Source of the DNA: SG8-30 sp963710135
Lineage (GTDB): Bacteria > Pseudomonadota > Gammaproteobacteria > Steroidobacterales > Steroidobacteraceae
Reading direction: 5' to 3'
DNA: 64,000 bases
Assembly (NCBI GenBank): GCA_963710135.1
Contig: CAVPYY010000006.1
Span: forward strand, 1,240,001 to 1,304,000
The position numbers and the translations under genes are program-made. Positions 9,601-17,544 of this stretch are shown here, in pieces. The notes beneath the pieces are model-generated. The model was not told the origin of the DNA and ran no database searches. It saw only the letters and a program-made list of their open reading frames with translations. The stretch's first letter is position 1. Each line of letters opens with the position of its first letter.

Positions 9601-9761
9601 TGTACTCGCCGCTCGCCATCGTGATCATCGGCGGACTGATCTCGTCGACGCTGCTGGCCCGCCTCGTGACGCCCGTGATGTACAAGCTGCTGCCACCGGT
9701 GATCGAGCCGCGCAAGGCCTCGGCGCTTGGCACGCCGCACGATGTCCCGGTGGGCGCCTGA
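6607..9761 (+). CDS. RND multidrug efflux pump, inner-membrane permease, one frameshift
   Basis: Proton-driven inner-membrane transporter of the AcrB/MexB superfamily, about 1,050 residues when reconstructed. The N-terminal part (first membrane segment, then TYPGADPEDMEQLVVDPIE) runs to about 7060. The remainder resumes as KLARSLEDRIETVPGIRRADRW and contains the central segments with the VVALGLLVDDSIVVVENIARH motif, which includes the proton-relay aspartates. The second half repeats the pattern (LIGMIALVGIEIKNSILLVDF). A missing base near 7058-7062 (R-T-L-E-K-L restored) explains the split. It is the last gene of the tetR-OMF-MFP-RND operon and converges on the ABC permease. Confidence 0.85.
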
Positions 9762-9778
9762 CCCCCGGCCCTGCCGGC

Positions 9779-10989
9779 CTACTCGTAGCGCAGCGCTTCG
9801 ATCGGGTCCATGCGCGCCGCACGCCTGGCCGGCATGATGCCGAACACGAGCCCGACGCCCGCCGCGAAACCGAACGACAGCAGCACGCTGCCGGGCGTGA
9901 CGTAGGTCTGCCAGCCGGCGAACTTCGCCAGCAGTTCGGACAGCCCTGCCCCGAGCAGGATGCCGAGCAGCCCGCCCAGCACGCACAGCGTCACCGACTC
10001 GACCAGGAACTGCAGCAGGATCACCGTCCGGGTCGCGCCGAGCGCCTTGCGGATGCCGATCTCCCGGGTGCGCTCGGTCACGGTGACCAGCATGATGTTC
10101 ATGATGCCGATGCCGCCGACGATCAGGCTGACGCCCGGCGATCCCCGCCAGCAGGAAGGTGAAGATCTCGGTCGCCTGGGCACGGGTATTCAGGAACGTC
10201 TTGCGGTCGAAGATAGTGAAGTCGTTGTCGCGTCCGGGCAGTATTCCGTGCGCCCGGCGCAGCACCCGCTCGATGTCCACCATCGCCTGTTCAACCGTCG
10301 ATTCCGGCGACACCTGGACGCTGATGGACTGCAGCACGTCGGAGCCGGTCACGCGGTGGCGCGCGGTCTGCAGCGGAATCCACACGTCGTCGTCCGGATT
10401 GCTCATGCCGACCGCACCCTTGCGCTCGAACACGCCGATCACCTCGAACGGCACCGCGCGGATCAGCACGGTCCGGCCGATCATGGCCCGGGCATCGCTG
10501 TCCAGCATGCCGGGGATCTCGCCGCCGACCACCGCGACGCGCCGCCGCGCGGCGTCGTCTGCCGCCGTGAACATCCGCCCTGCGGCGAGTTCGAAGGCCT
10601 GGACTTCGCGCGTAGTTCGGCGTGGTGCCGGTGACGCTCACGTTGAGGTTGGAGCCGCCGACCTTGATCTGCTCGCGGATCGTCATCTCCGGCACCACTG
10701 CCACCAGGTGCGTGGTGTCCCGGCCGAGCAACTCGGCATCCTCCATGGTGATCGTGTTCTGGTTGCGCGACACGCCCCGCTGGAACCACAGGCCCGAACT
10801 GACCGTCAGGATGTTGGCGCCGAGCGCATTCAGCTGCTCGTCGATCGCCCGCTGCGCGCCCGATCCGAGGGCCACCATGGTGATCACCGCGGCGACGCCG
10901 ATGATCACGCCCAGCATCGTCAGCGCCGCCCGGAACAGGTTGGCCCTGATGGACTGCAGCGCGACCCGGAAGATCTCCAGCAGTGGCAT
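9779..10989 (-). pseudogene. MacB/FtsX-type ABC permease, two frameshifts
   Basis: Inner-membrane permease with a periplasmic MacB-type domain, about 403 residues when rebuilt. The first part (MPLLEIFRVALQSIRANLFR, then MLGVIIGVAAVI) is in one minus-strand frame to about 10610. The periplasmic part (VAVVGGEIPGMLDSDARAMIG to TEIFTFLLAGIAG) is in a second frame to about 10135. The last three membrane helices (VSLIVGGIGIMNIML to RMDPIEALRYE) are in a third. One extra G/C at each junction explains both shifts. The start lies 7 bp after the adaptor stop, so ATPase, adaptor and permease form an operon. The gene is likely intact in the organism if the two bases are errors. Confidence 0.8.
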
Positions 10990-10996
10990 GGCCGAA

Positions 10997-12445
10997 TCAG
11001 CGCTGCTGCGAGCTGATGCCCGGCACGCCACCGATGCGCCGGGTGATGAAGGACTGCAGTTCCGCCTGGGTCTCCATGAGGTGTGAGCTCGGCAGCATCA
11101 GCACGACGTCGCCTTCGTCGAGTCCTGCGGTGATTTCGGCGCGATCCAGATCGGTGACGCCGGTCGTGACCGGCACCGCCACGCGCTGACCGCCGCGATC
11201 CGCCACCACCCAGAAACTCGAGCCGAACTGGTAGCCCCCCGCCTGCCGGCCACCCTGCCCGGCACCCTGGAAGACCTTGCGCATCAGCGCCCGTTCGTCG
11301 GGCGACAACTCCTCGCCGGAGCGGCGCTTCGCCATGGCGGCACGCACCTGCTCCGCGCTGACCCCCGCCGGCAGCGTGATCGTGCGCTCCCCCACAGTGA
11401 TGGTATTGCCGGTCTCCGCCGGCTCCGCGGACGGCTGGTCTGGACTGTCCTGAGCGTTTGTGGCGCGCAGCTGCTCACGCAGCGCGTCTTCGCCGATCCC
11501 GAGGATCTCGGCCGTGGTGGCCAGGTCGCGATCGGTGCGCAGTGCCGCCACCGGCAGTGTCAGCACGTCATCACGCCGCGCCACGGTGATCGTGACCTCC
11601 GAGTTCATGCCCGGTTTCAGCAGGCCGGAGCGATTGTCGATGGAAACGAGCACTCCGAACAGGGTGACGTTCTGCTCCACCACCGCCTGCGGCTCCACCT
11701 TAAGCACAGCGCCCTCGAACGGCTGGTTCGGGTAGGCGGACACACTGACCGTTGCCGGCAGACCGGCGCGGATCTTGCCGATGTCGGTCTCGTCGACCAG
11801 CACCCGCACCTGCACCTGGCCCAGGTCCGCCATCTTCATCAGCAACGTGCCGCCACCCACGTCCTGGGTCGGCGAGGAAATCACCTGGCCGGGCTCCACG
11901 TTGCGCTCGATGATGGTGCCGGAGATCGGCGCGCGGATCTCGGTGTCGTTCAGGGCGATCCGGGCGTTCTCCACCGTCACCTCACCGGTCACCACCTGCG
12001 CCCGGGCGGTCGCCAGCTCGAGGGCGGTCTTCTCGTAATCCGGTTTGCTGAGCAGGCCACGCTCCACCAGCGTTTCGGCGCGCTCCTGCTGGGCTTTTGC
12101 GATCGCGAGTCGTGAGCGCGCGGCCTGCAGGTCCGCGTCCGCCTGGGACACGCGGTTGCGGGCGGTGCGCGGATCAATGGTCACCAGCAGCGCACCCTGC
12201 TTCACGGTATCGCCGGTCTCGGCCGTCATGGCGAGGATTTCTCCCGAAGCCTTCGACTTGAGCTCGACCGTGGTGACCGGCTCGATCGTCCCGGCAGCCT
12301 CGACCGCCACCACCAGGCTGCGGCGCTCGACGCTGGCGGTGTCGTACAGCGGCGCGCTGGCGTCCTGCTGTCCCCCGCATGCGCTGAGCAGCACGGCTGC
12401 CAACACATGCGCCGCCCGGACCGGTCTCTTGCGATGCGTATTCAA
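10997..12445 (-). CDS. MacA-like periplasmic adaptor lipoprotein of an ABC exporter
   Basis: Membrane-fusion adaptor of about 482 residues. The chosen start is a TTG at 12445 that overlaps the ATPase stop codon (TTGA). It opens directly into a lipoprotein signal (HVLAAVLLSAC). An earlier in-frame extension is only the antisense shadow of the ATPase. Domains in order are: beta-barrel entry (VEAAGTIEPVTTVELKSKASGEI), lipoyl half, a coiled-coil hairpin (SQADADLQAARSRLAIAKAQQERAETLVERG), second lipoyl half (IRAPISGTIIERNVEPGQ), and membrane-proximal domain. An inserted region rich in Glu/Gln near residues 330-400 is longer than in MacA. Together with the neighbouring ATPase and permease it forms a MacAB-like exporter. 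Confidence 0.85.
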   Translation of the reverse strand: MNTHRKRPVRAAHVLAAVLLSACGGQQDASAPLYDTASVERRSLVVAVEAAGTIEPVTTVELKSKASGEILAMTAETGDTVKQGALLVTIDPRTARNRVSQADADLQAARSRLAIAKAQQERAETLVERGLLSKPDYEKTALELATARAQVVTGEVTVENARIALNDTEIRAPISGTIIERNVEPGQVISSPTQDVGGGTLLMKMADLGQVQVRVLVDETDIGKIRAGLPATVSVSAYPNQPFEGAVLKVEPQAVVEQNVTLFGVLVSIDNRSGLLKPGMNSEVTITVARRDDVLTLPVAALRTDRDLATTAEILGIGEDALREQLRATNAQDSPDQPSAEPAETGNTITVGERTITLPAGVSAEQVRAAMAKRRSGEELSPDERALMRKVFQGAGQGGRQAGGYQFGSSFWVVADRGGQRVAVPVTTGVTDLDRAEITAGLDEGDVVLMLPSSHLMETQAELQSFITRRIGGVPGISSQQR

Positions 12446-13152
12446 TTTCTGTTTCCCGTGATCGTGTCCGCCACGACCTTGCCGTCCATGATCTGGATAG
12501 TACGCGCGGCGTGCGCGGCGATTTCCGCCTCGTGGGTCACCAGGATGATGGTATTGCCGGCCGCATGCAGCGCGTCGAACAGGGCCATGATCTCGGCACC
12601 CGTGGTGGAGTCGAGGTTGCCGGTCGGCTCGTCCGCGAGCAGGATCGCCGGCCGGTTGACCAGCGCGCGGGCGACGGCGACACGCTGACGCTGGCCGCCC
12701 GACATCTCGGTGGGACGGTGTTTCATCCGATCCGCAAGCCCGACGTTCGACAGCGCCTCGCGGGCCCGCTCCAGCCGCTCCGACCGCGGCACACCTGAAT
12801 AGACCAGCGGCAGCTCCACGTTCGCGAGCGCCGTGGCGCGCGCCAGCAGGTTGAAGGTCTGGAACACGAAGCCGATCTCGCGATTCCTGACGTGGGCCAG
12901 CTCCGCGTCTTTCATCGCCGACACGAGCTCGCCGTTCAGCCAGTAACTTCCGGCATCGGGTGTGTCGAGGCAACCGATGATGTTCATCAAGGTCGACTTG
13001 CCCGAGCCCGAGGCACCCATCACCGCGACGTACTCGTTGCGTGCGATCGCGACGTCGACACCATTCAACGCGTGCACCACTTCGCCGCCCATGCGGTAGT
13101 GGCGCTCGAGTCCCTCGGCGCGAATGACCTGTCTGCTCTGCTCATCGGCCAT
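12442..13152 (-). CDS. ABC transporter ATP-binding protein (MacB/LolD type)
   Basis: Cytoplasmic ATPase of 236 residues. Walker A is GASGSGKST (46-53), the signature is MSGGQRQRVAVARAL, and Walker B is ILLADEPT followed by GNLDS, as in the LolD/MacB family. The ATG at 13152 is chosen over a longer frame because the family motif begins a few residues later (VIRAEGLERHYRMG) and an AGGAG lies upstream on the minus strand. It is first in an operon with the adaptor (4-bp overlap) and the permease. The substrate is unknown. Confidence 0.88.
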   Translation of the reverse strand: MADEQSRQVIRAEGLERHYRMGGEVVHALNGVDVAIARNEYVAVMGASGSGKSTLMNIIGCLDTPDAGSYWLNGELVSAMKDAELAHVRNREIGFVFQTFNLLARATALANVELPLVYSGVPRSERLERAREALSNVGLADRMKHRPTEMSGGQRQRVAVARALVNRPAILLADEPTGNLDSTTGAEIMALFDALHAAGNTIILVTHEAEIAAHAARTIQIMDGKVVADTITGNRN

Positions 13153-13260
13153 GCCTGGGCTCGACTCCTGAATGTGACAGTTCCGCTTTCCTGCGCCATC
13201 GCCGTGCGCGAACGGCGGAGGGTCGCACGTCATCGGTGCGCCAGGACTGCACCAAGGCGG

Positions 13261-13290
13261 CGCAGGATCGCACAACTCCCTGATCCTGCG
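13261..13290. promoter_or_regulatory. Perfect 9-bp inverted repeat upstream of the sigma-54 promoter
   Basis: CGCAGGATC (13261-13269) and GATCCTGCG (13282-13290) are exact reverse complements separated by 12 bases. The element lies about 26 bp before the -24 box on the plus strand and about 110 bp before the ABC ATPase start on the minus strand. It could be an activator or repressor site for either unit, or simply a hairpin. Confidence 0.5.
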
Positions 13291-13314
13291 TGCCCGGCGT
13301 CCTGTTCACGGGGT

Positions 13315-13330
13315 TGGTACGGAACTTGCT
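13315..13330 (+). promoter_or_regulatory. Sigma-54 (RpoN) -24/-12 promoter
   Basis: TGGTACGGAACTTGCT matches the sigma-54 consensus TGGCACG-N4-TTGCW with a single deviation (T for C at the fourth position). GG (13316-13317) and GC (13328-13329) have the required 10-base spacing. The expected transcription start is near 13341. No plus-strand protein gene follows; instead a short structured region and a terminator do. Confidence 0.75.
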
Positions 13331-13340
13331 TTTCTCTATG

Positions 13341-13450
13341 GCATACAACGCGCCGCAGCCCGGCGCCACGCTTTAGACGAGCTCGCCCCACAGCGGTTCA
13401 GTCACCGCCCCGGTACCTCTCCCCCCTTGGTGCCGGGGCGTACTTTTTTT
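13341..13450 (+). ncRNA. Candidate sigma-54-dependent small RNA, about 110 nt
   Basis: Bounded by the predicted sigma-54 start (near 13341) and a canonical intrinsic terminator. Three hairpins can be drawn: GCGCC/GGCGC (13350-13366), GCGGT/ACCGC (13393-13408, alternative with the terminator base) and the 12-bp terminator stem (13406-13440). The terminator loop is C-rich (TCTCCCCCCTT), which could pair with purine-rich ribosome-binding sites, as described for C-rich-loop sRNAs such as sX13 of Xanthomonas. I do not recognise a known family. A 12-codon ATG frame overlaps the start but has no ribosome-binding site. Confidence 0.6.
13406..13450 (+). terminator. Intrinsic terminator (plus strand)
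   Basis: CGCCCCGGTACC (13406-13417) pairs with GGTGCCGGGGCG (13429-13440) in a 12-bp stem with one G-T wobble, followed by seven Ts (13444-13450). The T-tract is on the plus strand, so it does not serve the minus-strand rhomboid gene. It implies an otherwise unannotated plus-strand transcript. Confidence 0.8.
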
Positions 13451-13477
13451 CGCGTCCGGCGGCGATATGGCGCGCCC

Positions 13478-14542
13478 TCAGTCGGCCTGCTGGCCGCTGG
13501 CGCGCTGCTGGGCACTATCTAGCAGCGCCACCGCGCGCTCCATCTTGTCACGATCGTTCTCCCGCAAGGCCTCCGCCATCAGGCTGAAGCCATCCGCGCG
13601 CGCCGCGGCGATCGCGATACTGCGGGCCTGGCCGGCGTACAGCGGCGAATCCGTTGGCAGGCGCGTCGCCGCGAGCCGCTCGCGCCGCCTGTCCCAGGCC
13701 GGCGCGACTTCCTGCTCGAGCCGGCGGGCGACCTCGGCATCGCTGAGCTCGCCGCTGCGCGCCCCTGCCAGCACCTCGTTGGTGAGATTTACCAGCGCAT
13801 CCTCGCGTTCGGCCTGTCCCGGCCAGCCGCGCAGGTAAGACTGCTCGGCGGCGCGCGACTGGGCGCTGCGCGTCGCTGCCGTGAAGCCAGCCCCCAGCAG
13901 CACCGCCGCCAGCGCCACGGCGAGCGCCGTGCCGGCCAGCGCCTGGCGGCGCTCCCCGCTTTCCACCGGCATCGCCATCAGCCATCCCAGCGCGAAACCG
14001 GCCATGAGACCGCCGAAATGCGCGGCGTTGTCGATGCCGGGCGCGATGAAACCAAACACCACCGAGTAACCGATGAATGCGAGGGTGCTGGCGCGTTGCG
14101 CGCGCAGGACGTGCGGCGGAATGCCATGGCCCGCGCGCAGGAAGAACGCCAGCTGGGCCCCGAGCACACCGAACACCGCCCCGGACGCCCCGGCGCTGTT
14201 TACCAGCGGGTTCCAGCTGACGCTGGCCAGACTTCCGCAAAGCGCCGCAACGCCGTAGATCAGCAGGAACCGGCCGGGCCCGAACACCCGCTCCACCAGC
14301 CCGCCGACCACCCACAGCGCCCACATGTTGAACAGCAGGTGCAGCAGCCCGAAGTGCAGGAATGCGGCCGTGCCCAGGCGCCACCACTGGCCTGAAGTGG
14401 TCAAAGGCCCGAAGTTCGATCCCCATTCGATGTGCGTCAGCGGCGCAGGGGTCATCACCCCGGCGCCCTGAAACACCATGAAGACGAAGATGGCGACGTT
14501 CACCGCAATCAGCGTGATCGTCACGTTCGGTCGGCCGGCCAT
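13478..14542 (-). CDS. Rhomboid-family intramembrane serine protease with C-terminal extension
   Basis: Multi-pass inner-membrane protease, 354 residues from the ATG at 14542 (MAGRPN); a longer frame adds 28 unlikely residues. The catalytic dyad is visible as Ser120 in GASGAVFG and His175 in NAAHFGGL, with the HLLFN motif near 68-72. The C-terminal 150 residues (from about 205) carry one more hydrophobic segment and a charged helical region that most rhomboids lack. No partner gene is evident; the plus-strand neighbour is unrelated. Confidence 0.85.
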   Translation of the reverse strand: MAGRPNVTITLIAVNVAIFVFMVFQGAGVMTPAPLTHIEWGSNFGPLTTSGQWWRLGTAAFLHFGLLHLLFNMWALWVVGGLVERVFGPGRFLLIYGVAALCGSLASVSWNPLVNSAGASGAVFGVLGAQLAFFLRAGHGIPPHVLRAQRASTLAFIGYSVVFGFIAPGIDNAAHFGGLMAGFALGWLMAMPVESGERRQALAGTALAVALAAVLLGAGFTAATRSAQSRAAEQSYLRGWPGQAEREDALVNLTNEVLAGARSGELSDAEVARRLEQEVAPAWDRRRERLAATRLPTDSPLYAGQARSIAIAAARADGFSLMAEALRENDRDKMERAVALLDSAQQRASGQQAD

Positions 14543-14864
14543 TGCCACGCGCTGCCCTCGACTGCGCAAAAAAGTTCCCCGGCGACGCTCCTGCGTCACA
14601 GGCAAGGGAGAGTACCGACGGCGCACTGCGCCGCACTGGTCAGCAACCGGGAGGAGTGCCCGCCGCGCTGCGCCCTGAGCTGGACTAACCCGTTAAAAAA
14701 TTGACGGATAAACCCGACCGCAGCGCGACGGGCACTGTGAACAATGCCGCGCTTCGGCCACTGAATTCAAGCAGTAACTACCTAGGCCACCTTTACCGGA
14801 CTCGAGACGGCGCGCAGACTGCCGCACTGCAGGTGGCATTTCCGGACACGGGGAGTCGGCCCAC
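14543..14864. other. Intergenic region between divergent genes
   Basis: About 320 bp between the rhomboid gene (minus) and the GFA gene (plus). I see no convincing coding frame. It holds an A-run near 14570 and a short AT-rich patch around 14695-14710 that contains TTGACG. I could not find a matching -10 element at the right distance. Confidence 0.4.
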
Positions 14865-15713
14865 ATGACTACAGGCAGCTGTCTTTGCGGTGCGGTGCAG
14901 TTCGAGATCGACGGTCCGTTCAGCGCGATGGCGCACTGCCACTGCTCGATGTGCCGCAAGGAGCATGGCAGCCTGTTCGCCACGTTCGCCGTCGCTCCGC
15001 GCGCAGGTTTCCGCTGGCTCCGTGGCGAGGACACCATCGTTGAGTACGCCTCGTCCGCGAACGCCAGGCGGGGCTTCTGCCGAACTTGCGGCTCGCCCAC
15101 CCCTCTGCCGCTCGGCGACGACCAGGTCATCGCGCCCGCCGGCTTGCTGCAGGGCGATCCCGGCATCCGTCCGCAGCTGCACATCTTCGTCGGGTCGAAG
15201 GCGCCGGGCCATGCGATCACCGACGACCTGCCGCAATTCGAGGAATACCCGGCTGAATACGGCGGCACGGCCGTCGCAAGGCCGGCGGTCGAGCGGAAAC
15301 CCGGCGTGACGCCCGGCAGCTGCCTGTGCGGGGCCATGGCATGGGAAGTCGAGGGCGCACCGCTGATGATGATGAATTGCCATTGCTCGCGCTGCCAGCG
15401 GGCACGCGGGGCCGCGCACGCCACCAATGCTTTCTACAAGCTCGCGCAGTTCCGCTGGATTCGCGGGGAGGACATGGCGGATGCGTGGAAGGTCCCGGAG
15501 GCGCAGTTCTTCACCCAGCGCTTCTGCAGGGTCTGCGGCAGCCCGTCGCCGCGGCTGATGGAGCAGTTCAACCGCGCCATGGTGCCGGTCGGTGCGTTCG
15601 ATGCGGATCCTGGCATGCAGCCCGGCGCCCACATCTTCGTGGCATCCAAGGCGCCGTGGTTCGAGATCAACGACGCCATCCCGCAGTTCGCGGAGATGCC
15701 GCCGCGGAACTGA
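14865..15713 (+). CDS. Tandem double-domain GFA/CENP-V-type zinc protein
   Basis: 282 residues made of two complete GFA (glutathione-dependent formaldehyde-activating enzyme-like) domains. Domain 1 has C6xC8, C25xC27xxC30 and C72xxC75. Domain 2 repeats the pattern as C153xC155, C172xC174xxC177 and C221xxC224. These cysteines form the two zinc sites of the Mss4-like fold. Most family members are single-domain and about 130-150 residues. Sequence divergence between the halves suggests an old duplication. Activity on S-hydroxymethylglutathione is not assured for this family. The gene converges on the redoxin gene with a 6-bp gap. Confidence 0.85.
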   Translation: MTTGSCLCGAVQFEIDGPFSAMAHCHCSMCRKEHGSLFATFAVAPRAGFRWLRGEDTIVEYASSANARRGFCRTCGSPTPLPLGDDQVIAPAGLLQGDPGIRPQLHIFVGSKAPGHAITDDLPQFEEYPAEYGGTAVARPAVERKPGVTPGSCLCGAMAWEVEGAPLMMMNCHCSRCQRARGAAHATNAFYKLAQFRWIRGEDMADAWKVPEAQFFTQRFCRVCGSPSPRLMEQFNRAMVPVGAFDADPGMQPGAHIFVASKAPWFEINDAIPQFAEMPPRN

Positions 15714-15719
15714 GCCGGG

Positions 15720-16295
15720 TCAGGCCCACGACGGCGCGTTCGAGGCGCGCCACTTGATGCTGCAGCCCATGCTCGGGACCTGTTCCTGCGGCATCGCCCG
15801 CCCAGCCAGCAGCGCATCCGCCGCGGCCCGCAGCGCGGTGCCCGTCACGGGCACGCTGCTGCCGGGGCGGCTGTCGTCGAACTGCCCACGGTAGACGAGC
15901 CTGCGCCCGGCGTCGAACAGGAAGAAGTCCGGCGTGCAAATGGCTTCGTAGGCCAGTGCGACCCGCTGCGAGCCGTCGTACAGGTAGGGGAAGCTGAATC
16001 CCTGCTGGCGCGCCAGCTCGGCCATCGCGGGCGGCGCATCATCCGGATAGGCTTCCGCGTCGTTGGGGTTGATGGCGACGATCGCCAGGCCCTTGCCGGC
16101 GTAGTCCCGCGCGAACTGCGCCAGGCCGCTGATGATGTGCTTCACATAAGGGCAGTGGTTGCAGATGAAGGCGACCAGCAATGCGCGCGAGCCGGCGAAG
16201 TCCTCGAGCGAGTGGAGCCGGCCCGAGGGATCCGGCAGCGAGAACGCCGGTGCCGCCGTGCCAAGCTCGATCATCCTCGATTCCCTGCGCGCCAT
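15720..16295 (-). CDS. Thioredoxin-fold redoxin (AhpC/TSA-like)
   Basis: 191 residues of the AhpC/TSA-redoxin superfamily, probably a cytoplasmic thiol-dependent reductase or peroxidase. Characteristic segments are APAFSLPDPSG near the start, FICNHCPYVKH with a single NHCP active cysteine, VAINPND, and TPDFFLFD. The CPYV motif lacks the second Cys of a CxxC. The start at 16295 is chosen because a GAGGGG ribosome-binding site lies about 7 bases upstream; the longer frame has none. It is divergent from the DUF938 gene. Confidence 0.8.
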   Translation of the reverse strand: MARRESRMIELGTAAPAFSLPDPSGRLHSLEDFAGSRALLVAFICNHCPYVKHIISGLAQFARDYAGKGLAIVAINPNDAEAYPDDAPPAMAELARQQGFSFPYLYDGSQRVALAYEAICTPDFFLFDAGRRLVYRGQFDDSRPGSSVPVTGTALRAAADALLAGRAMPQEQVPSMGCSIKWRASNAPSWA

Positions 16296-16410
16296 ACTCG
16301 TCCCCTCGCGAAAAGCCGGATCGTCCCGCTCCGACCTTGCCTGCCTGCCCGCCGGCATTCAAGCGCGAGGCTCACTTTACCTGCCCCGGCGGCGACAGTA
16401 CCGTCGGCGG

Positions 16411-17013
16411 ATGGACCTGCCCTTCTCCCCGGCCTGCGAGCGCAACAAGGCGCCGATCCTGGCGGCGCTGAAGCCGCTGTTGGCAGGCAAGTCGCGGGTC
16501 CTGGAGATCGGCAGCGGCACGGGCCAGCATGCGGTGTACTTCGCCGGACAACTGCCGTGGCTGTCGTGGCAGACGACCGAGCTCGCCGGCGGGGTGGCTC
16601 AATTGGCCGCGAGACTGGCGCAGCAGGGCGGCAGGAACCTTCCCGAGCCCGTCGAGCTCGACGTCATGGACCGCGAATGGCCTGCCGGGCCTTTTGACGC
16701 CGTGTTCACCGCCAACACGCTGCACATCATGTCGTGGGCGGCGGTGGCGGCCGCATTTGCCGAGGTCGGGCGGGTGCTGACGGCCGATGGCCTGCTGTGC
16801 GTCTACGGGCCGTTCAACTACGCGGGCCGGTACACGTCAGCGAGCAACGCCGAGTTCGATGCGATGCTGCGCGCACGCGATCCGCAAAGCGGCATCCGGG
16901 ACTTCGAGGCCGTCGACGAACAGGCCCGCCTGGCAGGCCTGACGCTGGAGGCGGACTCGGGCATGCCGGCCAACAACCGGCTGCTGTGCTGGCGCCGGAC
17001 GCGCCAGGTCTAG
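16411..17013 (+). CDS. DUF938 SAM-dependent methyltransferase
   Basis: 200 residues of the DUF938 family, a class-I methyltransferase fold. The SAM-binding motif I is RVLEIGSGTGQHAVYFA, and the acidic post-motif and FTANTLHIMSW segment are typical of the family. The start MDLPFSPACERNKAPIL matches family N-termini. The substrate is unknown. The stop codon overlaps, tail to tail by 3 bases, the stop of the small minus-strand membrane protein. Confidence 0.85.
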   Translation: MDLPFSPACERNKAPILAALKPLLAGKSRVLEIGSGTGQHAVYFAGQLPWLSWQTTELAGGVAQLAARLAQQGGRNLPEPVELDVMDREWPAGPFDAVFTANTLHIMSWAAVAAAFAEVGRVLTADGLLCVYGPFNYAGRYTSASNAEFDAMLRARDPQSGIRDFEAVDEQARLAGLTLEADSGMPANNRLLCWRRTRQV

Positions 17014-17249
17014 CGCTTGTCCACCGCGGCCGCCTGTGCGACCAGCGCCTTGTCGGACTTGGCGGCGGCCTTCACGGGCTGCTCCGCGTTCGCCGGTGCG
17101 GCGATTTCAGCGGCCTCCGGCTCGGCGACCGGCGCCTTCGCGGTGTCGTCGCCCGAAGTCATCATGAGGCCGACGATCGCGATCAGCGGAATGCCGACGG
17201 CCATGACCACGTGGATCGCCTTGTCGAACTTGTCTTCGTCTTCCAGCAT
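17010..17249 (-). CDS. Small single-pass membrane protein, unknown
   Basis: 79 residues. A short charged N-terminus (MLEDEDKFDK) precedes one hydrophobic helix (about 11-30). An Ala/Glu/Lys-rich tail follows, with the low-complexity look of a linker. I do not recognise the family. The real protein starts at ATG 17249; the longer open frame upstream does not look coding. Its stop shares bases with the stop of the convergent methyltransferase gene. Confidence 0.55.
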   Translation of the reverse strand: MLEDEDKFDKAIHVVMAVGIPLIAIVGLMMTSGDDTAKAPVAEPEAAEIAAPANAEQPVKAAAKSDKALVAQAAAVDKR

Positions 17250-17544
17250 GGCCGTGCTCCGTGCATGAATGCAGGCCGTCAGTGTTCCGCGACGGGCCAC
17301 GCGACGCCGTGCGCCGGCGCACAGTTCAGCCCGATGCCCGCCCGCGTCGGGCGCGCTAGACTTGCCCGGGAATGCGAAACGAGTCGCATTAGTAGCGACA
17401 AGATATGAAAGTGCCACGGCTCGCCAATCTGCCGCCGACCTCGACGCTCGAGCCGGTCCTGCGCCCGGCCCGGGCTGCCGAGCCGCCCGCTCGCGCCGGT
17501 GCCCGCACCCGGCTCCGCCTGGCAGCCAACCGGGCCTGTGCGCC

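Noticed and set aside
7740..10574. 944-codon minus-strand frame opposite the RND pump
   Set aside because: Only its first part, which lies in the second frame of the MacB-type permease, is real. The rest is an antisense shadow.
13332..13376. Twelve-codon leader peptide at the start of the sRNA region
   Set aside because: The ATG has no ribosome-binding site and lies upstream of the predicted transcription start.
14695..14715. TTGACG as a promoter for the GFA gene
   Set aside because: No acceptable -10 element at 16-18 bp.
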